In this document: positions 16,862-24,149 of the stretch, piece by piece | Layout: each line of letters opens with the position of its first letter | Numbering within the stretch: position 1 is the stretch's first letter | Source: Flavobacterium psychrophilum | GTDB lineage: Bacteria > Bacteroidota > Bacteroidia > Flavobacteriales > Flavobacteriaceae | Direction of reading: 5' to 3' | Assembly: GCA_945869365.1 (NCBI GenBank) | Contig: CAMBOW010000013.1 | Location: 1 to 27,407 of the forward strand | DNA length: 27,407 bases | Made by a program: the position numbers and the translations under genes | The notes under the pieces: generated by a model | Told to the model about the DNA's origin: nothing | Seen by the model: only the letters and a program-made list of their open reading frames with translations | The model's database searches: none

Positions 16862-17521
16862 TTATATATTGAGGTATTTGTCCAAGTAATCGGAGCGTTC
16901 TTTGAGGTTGGTAATGTATTGATCTTCCTGGTGCTGGGAAACAATTTCGTAGTTGTATCTACGAAACGTTTGGATGATTTCATTCAAGGGACCCAAGGCC
17001 AATTTCAGGGTAATTTCAATGTGGTTATTGCTGGTGGCCGAGACAAATAAGCCCAATAATTTACCGTTATTGCTTTCCACTATCTGGGTAATTTGGGTCA
17101 ACGAATACTCTTGTAGTCCTTTTTGAATTACCAAAAGACTTCCTGCTTCTTTGATGAGCGGCGTGTCTTGAAAAAACAGCAGAATGTCTTCCAACTCGTA
17201 ATAGCCTATATATTGATTTTGTTCATCCAACACGGGGACAATCGTAGCGTGATTTTTGGTGGCCACTTCAAAAACTTCAAACCAAGACATAGTGGTTTTT
17301 GCATGAAATTGCTCCAAGATATAGCGGTAATCGGCTACTGATTTTTCGGCATCAAAAGTACTGGCGTCATCGGCATTCAGCGAACCAACAAACTGCATAT
17401 CGTCGGCAACTGGAAAATGAGAAAACCCCATTTCATTAAAAAAATCTTGCACACTGGCCAGGTCTTCGCTCAGGTGTATGGCTTTGTAATCGGTGTGAAT
17501 ATAGTCTTGAATTTGATTCAT
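16862..17521 (-). CDS. CBS-domain protein
   Basis: The 219-residue protein has two CBS motifs at about 1-55 (VQDFFNEMGFSHFPVADDMQFVGSL) and about 75-125 (MSWFEVFEVATKNHATIVPVLDEQNQYIGYYELEDIL). The C-terminal stretch of about 125-205 (GSLLVIQKGLQEYSLTQITQIVESNNGKLLGLFV) looks ACT-like. CBS pairs usually bind adenosine nucleotides or similar ligands and act as sensors. The gene lies directly above nadK, so adenylate or NAD(P) sensing is a tempting inference, not shown. It is divergent from pdxJ; no convincing promoter box was found on this strand. Confidence 0.88.
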   Translation of the reverse strand: MNQIQDYIHTDYKAIHLSEDLASVQDFFNEMGFSHFPVADDMQFVGSLNADDASTFDAEKSVADYRYILEQFHAKTTMSWFEVFEVATKNHATIVPVLDEQNQYIGYYELEDILLFFQDTPLIKEAGSLLVIQKGLQEYSLTQITQIVESNNGKLLGLFVSATSNNHIEITLKLALGPLNEIIQTFRRYNYEIVSQHQEDQYITNLKERSDYLDKYLNI

Positions 17522-17585
17522 GGGTGCATGTACTAAGGCCCTGCAAAATAATCAATTTTAAACAACCTACGCGGCTTTAAGTTTG

Positions 17586-17593
17586 TATTTTTG
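17586..17593 (+). promoter_or_regulatory. Candidate -7 box of pdxJ
   Basis: TATTTTTG is an exact TAnnTTTG. Initiation a few bases downstream would give a leader of only about 11-14 nt before ATG 17611 and would exclude an earlier ATG at 17593, which overlaps the box. No clear -33 TTG. Confidence 0.48.
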
Positions 17594-17610
17594 TGGTCAA
17601 ATTTTTTCGC

Positions 17611-18324
17611 ATGACCAAACTCAGTGTAAACATCAATAAAATTGCCACCTTGCGCAATGCACGCGGAGGAAATGTGCCCAATTTACTGCAAGTAGCGGCT
17701 GATATTCAGCAATTTGGAGCCAACGGCATTACGATTCATCCCCGACCCGACGAGCGCCACATTCGCTACCAAGATGCCCGCGAGCTAAAGCCTATCGTAT
17801 ACACGGAGTACAATATAGAAGGCAATCCGCAGCACAATTTTATCGATTTGGTGTTGGAGTGCAAACCCACCCAAGTGACTTTGGTACCCGATGCGGTTGG
17901 CGCGATCACTTCCTCTGCCGGCTGGGATACCCTAAAATTTCAAGGGTATTTAACCGAGGTCATTCAAGAGTTTCACCGCAACGGCATTCGCACTTCCATC
18001 TTTGTCGATCCCGATTTGAAGATAATTGAAGGTGCCCAAAAGACAGGCACTGATCGCATCGAATTGTACACCGAAGCTTTTGCACACCACTACAGTTTGG
18101 GCAATTTTGCAGGCATAGAACCCTACATACAAGCGGCCAAACTCGCCAATGAATTGGGGCTGGGCATCAACGCCGGACACGATTTGAGTTTGCAAAACTG
18201 CAAATTTTTTGCCGAAAACATTCCGGGTTTACTCGAAGTATCCATTGGTCACGCCCTCATTGCCGAATCCTTGTATATGGGATTGGAATCTGTGGTTAAC
18301 CAATACTTGGATTTGTTGCGCTAA
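17611..18324 (+). CDS. pdxJ: Pyridoxine 5'-phosphate synthase
   Basis: The 237-residue enzyme condenses 3-amino-1-hydroxyacetone phosphate with 1-deoxyxylulose 5-phosphate to pyridoxine phosphate, the last ring-forming step of DXP-dependent vitamin B6 synthesis. Motifs: LSVNINKIATLRNARGG, IHPRPDERHI (His43), YTEYNIEGNP (Glu66), VPDAVGAITSSAGWD, VDPD, IELYTEAFA, and GLGINAGHDL (His190). The ATG at 17593 would add six residues (MVKFFR) but falls within the promoter box; MTKLSV is the usual family start. The gene leads a plus-strand unit with the hydrolase 18 nt downstream and the small membrane protein. Confidence 0.96.
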   Translation: MTKLSVNINKIATLRNARGGNVPNLLQVAADIQQFGANGITIHPRPDERHIRYQDARELKPIVYTEYNIEGNPQHNFIDLVLECKPTQVTLVPDAVGAITSSAGWDTLKFQGYLTEVIQEFHRNGIRTSIFVDPDLKIIEGAQKTGTDRIELYTEAFAHHYSLGNFAGIEPYIQAAKLANELGLGINAGHDLSLQNCKFFAENIPGLLEVSIGHALIAESLYMGLESVVNQYLDLLR

Positions 18325-18342
18325 ATTTATTCCTACACCCCT

Positions 18343-19110
18343 ATGATTTTATATTCAAAAATTGAAGGCCATGGAAAACCCTTACTTATTTTGCACGGCT
18401 TTTTGGGCATGTCCGACAATTGGAAAACCCTAGGCACGCAATACACCGAGCTGGGCTTTGAAGTCCATATGATTGACTTGCGCAACCACGGCCGTAGTTT
18501 TCACGATGCGGTATTTTCATACGCAATAATGGTGCAAGATGTATTGGAGTATTGTGCTCATTATGGCTTGCAAAATATATCGGTACTTGGTCATTCGATG
18601 GGCGGAAAATTGGCCATGCTATTGGCCACACAGCACCCAGATTTAGTTCGGCAACTGATCGTAGCCGATATCGGGCCCAAATACTATGCGCTCCATCACC
18701 AAGAAATTTTAACGGGTTTAAACGCCATAGATTTTAGCACCCAGCCGCAACGCAATGAAGTCGATGCCCAATTGCAAGCCTATATTCCCGATTTTGGTAC
18801 CCGCCAATTTTTGTTGAAGAATTTATATTGGCAAACCCCTGGCCAGTTGGCCTTTCGGTTTAATTTGCCGGTGTTGACCCAAGAAATCGAACATGTAGGC
18901 ACCGCATTACCTGATGCAGCGAGATATGAAGAATCCACTTTGTTTGTACGAGGCGGCAATTCCAAGTATATTTTGGATGCCGACTGGGATACGATCTTGA
19001 GTCATTTCCCGCAAGCGAAATTAGAAACTATACCCCAAGCGGGCCATTGGTTGCATGCCGAAAACCCTGCGCTTTTTTATTCTATTACCTCCAAATTTTT
19101 AAAATCCTAA
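18343..19110 (+). CDS. Alpha/beta-fold hydrolase (YbfF-like esterase)
   Basis: The 255-residue protein has the alpha/beta hydrolase pattern: the oxyanion segment LLILHGFLGMSDNWKTLG, a DLRNHGRS motif, the nucleophile elbow VLGHSMGGKLAM with Ser85, and the catalytic histidine in PQAGHWLHAENP (His235). The region LRNHGRSFHD and the overall length match the YbfF type of short-chain acyl esterase. The natural substrate cannot be read from sequence. It follows pdxJ by 18 nt and precedes the small membrane protein by 3 nt, so they are probably cotranscribed; a link to B6 metabolism is not implied. Confidence 0.93.
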   Translation: MILYSKIEGHGKPLLILHGFLGMSDNWKTLGTQYTELGFEVHMIDLRNHGRSFHDAVFSYAIMVQDVLEYCAHYGLQNISVLGHSMGGKLAMLLATQHPDLVRQLIVADIGPKYYALHHQEILTGLNAIDFSTQPQRNEVDAQLQAYIPDFGTRQFLLKNLYWQTPGQLAFRFNLPVLTQEIEHVGTALPDAARYEESTLFVRGGNSKYILDADWDTILSHFPQAKLETIPQAGHWLHAENPALFYSITSKFLKS

Positions 19111-19113
19111 CTG

Positions 19114-19461
19114 ATGCAATTACTTATCCGCTTATTTACAACTGCTTTATTGGTTTTACTCATTGCCGAATTTTTACCGGGAGTTGCTGTGGCCAGTTTT
19201 ACGACTTCTTTATTGGTAGCCTTGGTCTTGTCTTTGCTCAATGTGTTTGTAAAGCCGGTCTTAATTTTATTTACCTTGCCCGTAACACTGCTAACAATGG
19301 GGTTGTTTTTATTGGTCATCAATGCCTTACTCATTATTTTTTGCGCCAAAATTGTAGGCGGTTTTGTGGTAGATGGATTTTGGACCGCCGTATTTTTCAG
19401 TATTATTCTTTCGGTTTTGCAATCGCTCACTTATTCACTCACCCAAAACAATAAGGACTAA
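19114..19461 (+). CDS. Phage-holin-IV-like / YvlD family four-helix membrane protein
   Basis: This 115-residue hydrophobic protein has four predicted membrane helices (about 4-22, 29-50, 55-78 and 88-110). The pattern FLPGVAV near the first helix, ALVLSLLNVFVKPVLILFTLPVT and VDGFWTAVFFSIILSVL is typical of the widespread four-TM family named after a phage holin. In chromosomes of non-phage context it is a conserved inner-membrane protein of unknown role. No other phage gene lies nearby, so it is not evidence of a prophage. The start lies 3 nt after the hydrolase stop. Confidence 0.9.
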   Translation: MQLLIRLFTTALLVLLIAEFLPGVAVASFTTSLLVALVLSLLNVFVKPVLILFTLPVTLLTMGLFLLVINALLIIFCAKIVGGFVVDGFWTAVFFSIILSVLQSLTYSLTQNNKD

Positions 19462-19467
19462 TTGTAG

Positions 19468-19500
19468 TAGCCAAAAAGTTGGCTGCATAGCCAAAAAGTT
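19468..19500. repeat. 13-bp direct repeat at the tig promoter
   Basis: TAGCCAAAAAGTT occurs at 19468-19480 and again at 19488-19500, 20 bp apart (about two helix turns). The first copy reaches into the candidate -33 TTG and the second ends 1 nt before the -7 box. The first copy with the following bases also makes a small hairpin (AGCCAA at 19469-19474, TTGGCT at 19479-19484). Confidence 0.8.
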
Positions 19501-19509
19501 ATAATTTTG
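19479..19509 (+). promoter_or_regulatory. Probable promoter of tig
   Basis: TTG at 19479-19481 and TAATTTTG at 19502-19509 match the Bacteroidota -33 TTG and -7 TAnnTTTG with a 20-bp spacer, within the known range. Transcription would start about 20 nt above the tig ATG. This is the best promoter match in the window. Confidence 0.65.
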
Positions 19510-19534
19510 ACACCCAAATTTAGAATGTAACCAA

Positions 19535-20863
19535 ATGAAAATCACAAGAAATAATGTTGATGCGTTAAACGCAGTACTCACACTTCACGTAGCCAAAGCC
19601 GATTATTCGCCAAATGTAGAACGTCTACTAGAAAAACATCTAAAAACAGCTACGGTACCCGGATTTAGAAAAGGCGCTGTGCCCATGAGTTTAATTCGCA
19701 AACAATACGGAAAAACAGTATTGTTGGAAGAGGTAAACAAAGTAATCCAAGAAAGCTTGAACCGCTATTTGCAACAAGAAAAAATTGATATTTTGGGCAA
19801 TCCCTTACCCGTTGTAAAAGATGAATTTAACTGGGACGCCGAGGAATTTTCATTTGATTTTGAATTGGGTTTAACTCCCGAATTTTCGGTAAAGTTAGAT
19901 GTAGTAAAAAACCTCACACAATATACCATCGTCGCCGACGACAAAATGGTAGAAGAGCAAGTGGTGCGCATCCGCAAACAATACGGCAAAATGATTTCAA
20001 AAGTAACCATTACCGAAGGGGACGATATTTCGGGAACCTTTACCAACACAGAAAAAGGCATTGACAGCCCAGCCAAACTGACCTTAGATGTATTGAAAGA
20101 TAAAAAAACCGCAGCTCAATTTATAGGAAAAAAAGTGGGCGATGTAGTTACCGTAAACACCAAAGGGCTTTTTGCCGATGATCATCAATTGATGGATTAC
20201 TTGAAAGTTTCGCATGATGACGTGCACGGTTTGGCTATTGATGTTAATTTCACGATCGAAGAAGTGACCACCAGCGAATTGGCCGAATTAACCCAAGAAT
20301 TTTTTGATAAATTATTTGGGGCAGGCGCAGTAAGTTCAATTGCTGAGGTGAAAGCCAAAATCAAAGAAGATGCCGAAAAACAATTTGCGACCCAAGCCGA
20401 CCAAAAATTCTTGAACGACGTGACTAGTTCATTGATCGAAAATACCAAATTTGAGTTGCCCGCTACTTTCTTGAAAAAATGGATCCAAACCATGGGAGAT
20501 TCTCCGCTTAGCTTTGAACAAGCAGAAGCCGAGTACGCCCGTTCTGAAAATGGCTTGCGTTACCAATTGATCGAAGGCAAAATTATGGCCGACCACAAAT
20601 TGCAAATCACCTTTGAAGATTTAAAATCATATACTGCCGAGCTGATCAAAAAACAAATGCTACAGTTTGGCCAACTCAACCCCGCTGATTCAGAAGTAGA
20701 AGGCATCGTGGCGCGTGTGTTGTCCAATCAAGAAGAAGTGAAGCGTTTGTCGGATCAGGTGATGAGCGAAAAAATGCTCAACTTGTTTAAAGCCGAAATA
20801 AAAGCCAAAACAAAAGAAGTGAATTACGACGATTTCATCAAAGCCTCTTACGGCGAAATGTAA
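19535..20863 (+). CDS. tig: Trigger factor (ribosome-associated chaperone)
   Basis: The 442-residue protein binds near the ribosome exit tunnel and shields nascent chains. The ribosome-binding domain is at about 1-115 with the signature VPGFRKGAVPMSLIRKQYG (GFRKG at 43-47). The middle PPIase-like domain (about 150-240, GDDISGTF, FIGKKVGDVV, VNFTIEEV) is degenerate compared with the E. coli FKBP domain. The C-terminal chaperone arms (about 250-442) are rich in charged helices (FDKLFGAGAVSSIAEVKAKI, LFKAEIKAKTKEVNYDDF). Its position above clpP and clpX is the classic tig-clpP-clpX order, but a good terminator separates tig from clpP. Likely controlled by the promoter at 19479-19509. Confidence 0.95.
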   Translation: MKITRNNVDALNAVLTLHVAKADYSPNVERLLEKHLKTATVPGFRKGAVPMSLIRKQYGKTVLLEEVNKVIQESLNRYLQQEKIDILGNPLPVVKDEFNWDAEEFSFDFELGLTPEFSVKLDVVKNLTQYTIVADDKMVEEQVVRIRKQYGKMISKVTITEGDDISGTFTNTEKGIDSPAKLTLDVLKDKKTAAQFIGKKVGDVVTVNTKGLFADDHQLMDYLKVSHDDVHGLAIDVNFTIEEVTTSELAELTQEFFDKLFGAGAVSSIAEVKAKIKEDAEKQFATQADQKFLNDVTSSLIENTKFELPATFLKKWIQTMGDSPLSFEQAEAEYARSENGLRYQLIEGKIMADHKLQITFEDLKSYTAELIKKQMLQFGQLNPADSEVEGIVARVLSNQEEVKRLSDQVMSEKMLNLFKAEIKAKTKEVNYDDFIKASYGEM

Positions 20864-20874
20864 TCGAAAAATAC

Positions 20875-20882
20875 TATCTTTG
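20875..20882 (+). promoter_or_regulatory. Possible -7 box for clpP, overlapping the tig terminator
   Basis: TATCTTTG is an exact TAnnTTTG. Its last base directly precedes the left arm of the tig terminator (20883). A transcript starting a few bases later would lack part of that arm. No -33 TTG is seen, so this is tentative. Confidence 0.28.
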
Positions 20883-20917
20883 AGCGTCAAAGTCCCAACG
20901 ATTTTGGCGCTTTTTTT
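20883..20917 (+). terminator. Rho-independent terminator after tig
   Basis: AGCGTCAAAG (20883-20892) pairs with TTTTGGCGCT (20902-20911) through ten pairs including two G-T wobbles, with a 9-nt loop and a run of seven T (20911-20917). Confidence 0.8.
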
Positions 20918-20952
20918 ATCTCATATTCTTATCATTCCTAATTTTTTATCCA

Positions 20953-21654
20953 ATGAACTACGGAAAAGACCCCAGAGCTTCGCTCGAAATGGCGAAACAA
21001 TTTAAACGATTTGCGACCAAAGACCATGGCGTAAACAGTTTGTATTTTGACAAAATAACACAGGCCATGACGCCGACCAATATGACTCCTTACATTATTG
21101 AAGAACGTCAATTGAACATTTCTCAGTTGGACGTTTTTTCGCGTTTAATGATGGACCGCATTATCTTTTTGGGCACCGGCATTGACGACCAAATTGCCAA
21201 TATCGTGCAAGCCCAGTTGTTGTTTTTAGAAAGTGTAGATGCCAGCAAAGACATTCAAATCTATTTGAATTCTCCAGGCGGAAGCGTGTATGCAGGCTTG
21301 GGTATTTATGATACGATGCAATACATCAAGCCCGATGTGGCCACGATTTGCACCGGAATGGCGGCTTCAATGGGAGCGGTTTTGTTATGTGCAGGCGCTG
21401 AAGGAAAACGTTCGGCCTTGCCGCATTCACGCGTGATGATTCACCAACCTTCGGGAGGCGCACAAGGGGTAGCCACCGACATGGAAATCAATTTGCGCGA
21501 AATGCTCAAACTGAAAGACGAGTTGTACCACATTATTTCGCAGCATTCGAAACAAACCTTTGAAAAAGTATTCAAAGATTCCGAACGTGATTATTGGATG
21601 ATCGCCGACGAAGCTAAAGAGTATGGTATGATTGATGAAGTGTTGAGAAGATGA
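20953..21654 (+). CDS. clpP: ATP-dependent Clp protease proteolytic subunit
   Basis: The 233-residue serine protease forms the double-heptamer chamber that degrades proteins unfolded by ClpX. The catalytic triad is complete: Ser139 (GMAASMGAVLL), His164 (MIHQPSGG) and Asp213 (SERDYWM), with spacings equal to the E. coli enzyme. YLNSPGGSVYAGLGIYDTM is the oxyanion region. About 40 residues precede the conserved core (MTPYIIEERQ), longer than in E. coli; a propeptide processed on assembly is known for the family. The gene lies 89 nt below tig, behind its terminator, and 191 nt above clpX. The gap to clpX holds the heptad repeats described separately. Confidence 0.97.
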   Translation: MNYGKDPRASLEMAKQFKRFATKDHGVNSLYFDKITQAMTPTNMTPYIIEERQLNISQLDVFSRLMMDRIIFLGTGIDDQIANIVQAQLLFLESVDASKDIQIYLNSPGGSVYAGLGIYDTMQYIKPDVATICTGMAASMGAVLLCAGAEGKRSALPHSRVMIHQPSGGAQGVATDMEINLREMLKLKDELYHIISQHSKQTFEKVFKDSERDYWMIADEAKEYGMIDEVLRR

Positions 21655-21657
21655 TTT

Positions 21658-21685
21658 GTTTCAGGTTTCAAGTTTCATGTTTCAT
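21658..21685. repeat. Heptad array, four GTTTCAN units (clpP-clpX gap, left arm)
   Basis: Four consecutive 7-nt units of GTTTCAN (N = G, A, T, T) start 4 nt after the clpP stop codon. They are in inverted orientation to the array at 21812-21832. Confidence 0.85.
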
Positions 21686-21737
21686 GTTGAAACGAAATTG
21701 ACGTAAAAAAACAAAATCTTTGCTTAAATATAAATAT

Positions 21738-21766
21738 GTTTTAAGATTTTAAGTTTTCAGTTGATT
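21738..21766. repeat. Degenerate 7/8-nt repeat in the clpP-clpX gap
   Basis: Four units beginning with G and T-rich (GTTTTAA, GATTTTAA, GTTTTCA, GTTGATT) follow one another with 7, 8, 7 and 7 nt. Similarity is weak, so this could be chance in T-rich DNA. Confidence 0.4.
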
Positions 21767-21811
21767 ACTGTTTTGTTTGGTTTATAATGGATCCTTCAAA
21801 GTAGAATTAAC

Positions 21812-21832
21812 CTGAAACCTGAAACTTGAAAC
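21812..21832. repeat. Heptad array, three NTGAAAC units (clpP-clpX gap, right arm)
   Basis: Three consecutive units (CTGAAAC, CTGAAAC, TTGAAAC) end 13 nt before the clpX ATG. They are the reverse complement of the GTTTCAN class, so the two arrays could pair over about 20 bp around a loop of about 120 nt. They overlap the clpX leader. Confidence 0.85.
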
Positions 21833-21845
21833 AAACAAAACACCA

Positions 21846-23078
21846 ATGGCAAAACCAAGTTTAGAATGTTCCTTCTGCGGACGTAAAAAAGCAGAAACCA
21901 CCGTGTTAATTGCTGGCATTGACGCGCACATTTGCGACAAATGCATTGAGCAAGCCCACGGCATTATTGTAGAAGAATTAAAATCATCCGCCAATTCGGG
22001 TAAATCGGCAGATTTGGTGTTGCAAAAACCCAAAGTTATCCGCGCGTTTTTGGACCAATATGTGATTGGCCAAGACCAAACCAAAAAAGTGATGGCAGTT
22101 GCGGTGTACAACCACTACAAACGCTTGATGCAGCAAGAATTGAACGACGAGGTGGAGATTGAAAAAAGTAACATTTTGATGGTTGGTCAAACGGGTACCG
22201 GGAAAACCTTAGTAGCCAAAACGATTGCCAAAATGCTCGATGTGCCCTTGGCCATTGTGGATGCAACTGTATTGACCGAAGCGGGTTATGTAGGAGAAGA
22301 TGTCGAAAGCATTTTAACCCGTTTGTTGCAAGCCGCCGATTATGATGTGGCCAAAGCCGAACGCGGCATCGTATTTATTGATGAGGTGGATAAAATTGCC
22401 CGCAAAAGCGATAACCCTTCCATCACGCGTGATGTTTCGGGAGAAGGCGTGCAACAAGCCTTGTTGAAATTACTCGAAGGCACCGTAGTGAATGTTCCAC
22501 CCAAAGGTGGACGCAAACACCCCGATCAGAAATTTGTAGAAGTGAATACCAAAGATATTTTGTTTATCGCCGGTGGTGCCTTTGATGGTATTGAGCGCAT
22601 CATTTCCAAACGACTCAATCGCCAGGCGGTAGGGTATAGCACTTCCAAAAACGCCGACAACATTGACAAAGACAATTTGTTGCAATATTTAATTCCCAAA
22701 GACGTCAAAGATTTTGGATTGATTCCCGAAATCATCGGCCGTTTGCCGGTGCTCACACACATGGATCCCCTCGATCGAGATACCTTACGGGCCATTCTTA
22801 CCGAGCCCAAAAATGCCCTAATCAAACAATACCAAAAATTGTTTGCCATGGATGAGGTAGAATTTACCATCTCGGATGAGGCCTTAGATTTTATCGTTGA
22901 TCAAGCCTTAGCCTACAAATTGGGCGCTCGCGGATTGCGTTCGTTGTGCGAAGCCATCTTAACCGATGCCATGTACGATTTGCCGAGCTCAGACGATAAA
23001 GTATTGCACATTGATCAAGAGTATGCCCAACAAGCGTTGCATAAAAATTTATTGAAACGATTAGAGATAGCCTCTTAA
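21846..23078 (+). CDS. clpX: ATP-dependent Clp protease ATP-binding subunit ClpX
   Basis: The 410-residue AAA+ unfoldase feeds substrates to ClpP. The N-terminal zinc-binding domain has Cys8, Cys11, Cys30 and Cys33. AAA+ motifs: Walker A GQTGTGKT (114-121), pore loop GYVGED (147-152), Walker B IVFIDE (175-180), PPKGGRKHP (RKH loop) and sensor-2 GARGLR. In the segment that docks on ClpP, where E. coli has IGF, this protein reads QAVGYSTS. The length is normal. It lies in the tig-clpP-clpX block and ends with its own terminator. The 191-nt gap above it suggests a separate promoter or leader; I found no clear -7 box there. Confidence 0.97.
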   Translation: MAKPSLECSFCGRKKAETTVLIAGIDAHICDKCIEQAHGIIVEELKSSANSGKSADLVLQKPKVIRAFLDQYVIGQDQTKKVMAVAVYNHYKRLMQQELNDEVEIEKSNILMVGQTGTGKTLVAKTIAKMLDVPLAIVDATVLTEAGYVGEDVESILTRLLQAADYDVAKAERGIVFIDEVDKIARKSDNPSITRDVSGEGVQQALLKLLEGTVVNVPPKGGRKHPDQKFVEVNTKDILFIAGGAFDGIERIISKRLNRQAVGYSTSKNADNIDKDNLLQYLIPKDVKDFGLIPEIIGRLPVLTHMDPLDRDTLRAILTEPKNALIKQYQKLFAMDEVEFTISDEALDFIVDQALAYKLGARGLRSLCEAILTDAMYDLPSSDDKVLHIDQEYAQQALHKNLLKRLEIAS

Positions 23079-23085
23079 ACCCAAC

Positions 23086-23111
23086 ATCCCAATGCAAATT
23101 GGGATTTTTTT
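23086..23111 (+). terminator. Rho-independent terminator after clpX
   Basis: ATCCCAAT (23086-23093) and ATTGGGAT (23098-23105) form a perfect 8-bp stem around the GNRA-type tetraloop GCAA, followed by seven T. The T-run overlaps the stop codon of the converging transporter gene. Confidence 0.88.
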
Positions 23112-23991
23112 ATGCCCTTTTTTTATAGTTCACCAGCACCACGCCACTCACAATTACAGCGGTTGCCAATATAATTCGCGGGGTAATGGTTTCGTCCAAA
23201 ATGAGCCAGCCCAAAAACAAGGCAATCACCACATTTACATAGGCCAAAACGGTGACGCGCGTAGAGGACCATTGCGTCATGAGGTAACTATAAGCCACAT
23301 AGCCCACCACTGATCCGAAAAGCGCCAAGTACACAATCGCCAACATACTGCGGTTGCTCCATTGACTAGAGTCAATAGGGCCTTGCATACCCAGATGCAG
23401 TCCACATAAAATTAGACCTGCTAGTAGCATTTGCATACTCACATTCATGAGCATGCCCAGCGGATTTACTTTGGCTCGCTTGGTAACCAAAGTTCCGGCA
23501 GACCAGGCAATAATGGCCAATAAAAGTGCGCCTACTCCCTCGCGGTATTCGGGTTTCATGAAATCGGACATGTTGTTTTCGTAGAGCAAATACATGCCAA
23601 ACAATCCCAAAAATATTCCGGCTACGGTTTCGAATGAGATCTTTTCAAAGCCCAAGGCCAAATTGAACAGCAACACCACCAAAGGCGATAAGGTAGAAAG
23701 TAAAGAAGCCATGCCGCTACTGATGTATTTTTCGGAATAGGTGGTGAGTCCGTTGCCAATTACAATCATCAATAAAGCCAAGACCAATGCTCGTGCAACA
23801 TGATGCAACTGGATCCGTTCTGTTTTTTTGGTTGCAATCAAAAACAACAGTATCAAACTGCCCGACAACAAGTTGCGTATGCCCGAAACCAAAAAAGGAG
23901 GAATGGTTTCTACGCCAATGCGGATGCCCAAAAATGTTGTGCCCCAAAAAAAGCCCACACAGAAAATAGAAAGGTATAGTTTGGTTTTCAA
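23110..23991 (-). CDS. EamA-family (drug/metabolite transporter superfamily) permease
   Basis: The 293-residue protein has about ten membrane helices in two EamA halves (about 5-135 and 150-288). The first half has FCVGFFWGTTFLGIRIGVETIPPFLVSGIRN, in motif WGTTF; the second begins AIIAWSAGTLVTKRAKVNPLGM and ends with LAYVNVVIALFLGWLILDETIT, both typical. Such inner-membrane carriers export or exchange small metabolites; the substrate cannot be told. The gene starts 10 nt after the small lipoprotein gene and ends opposite the clpX terminator, so it is the last gene of the GH3 unit. Confidence 0.93.
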   Translation of the reverse strand: MKTKLYLSIFCVGFFWGTTFLGIRIGVETIPPFLVSGIRNLLSGSLILLFLIATKKTERIQLHHVARALVLALLMIVIGNGLTTYSEKYISSGMASLLSTLSPLVVLLFNLALGFEKISFETVAGIFLGLFGMYLLYENNMSDFMKPEYREGVGALLLAIIAWSAGTLVTKRAKVNPLGMLMNVSMQMLLAGLILCGLHLGMQGPIDSSQWSNRSMLAIVYLALFGSVVGYVAYSYLMTQWSSTRVTVLAYVNVVIALFLGWLILDETITPRIILATAVIVSGVVLVNYKKRA

Positions 23992-24001
23992 TTGATTTGA
24001 T

Positions 24002-24142
24002 TTAGCTGTGAGTAGATGGGATTGGTTTTGTGACTTCGGTTTTGTGCAAAATCACGCAGCGTTTGCCATAACAGTTCATCCGCCTGGGTCCGCAGGAACT
24101 GCAGAATATTAGCAGTAGGATAAATGCGATTAGTTTTTTCAT
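24002..24142 (-). CDS. Small putative lipoprotein (46 residues)
   Basis: This short frame starts with ATG 24142, 7 nt after the GH3 stop, and ends 10 nt before the EamA start, so it fits tightly within the unit. It begins MKKLIAFILLLIFCSSCGPRR, a short signal sequence with a cysteine at residue 17 that could be lipidated, though the positions before it (C, S, S) differ from the best lipobox. The mature part is about 30 residues, with two more cysteines (MNCYGKRCVI). I do not recognise a function. Longer in-frame starts upstream (24223) would lie within the GH3 gene and lack the signal peptide at the N terminus. Confidence 0.7.
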   Translation of the reverse strand: MKKLIAFILLLIFCSSCGPRRMNCYGKRCVILHKTEVTKPIPSTHS

Positions 24143-24149
24143 TTGTAGT

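Noticed and set aside
19114..19461. Holin-like gene as sign of a prophage
   Set aside because: The four-helix family is common in bacterial chromosomes and all neighbours are housekeeping genes.
21784..21789. TATAAT, a textbook -10 box above clpX
   Set aside because: Bacteroidota primary sigma factor uses TAnnTTTG; the hexamer is expected by chance in A/T-rich DNA and lacks a matching -35.
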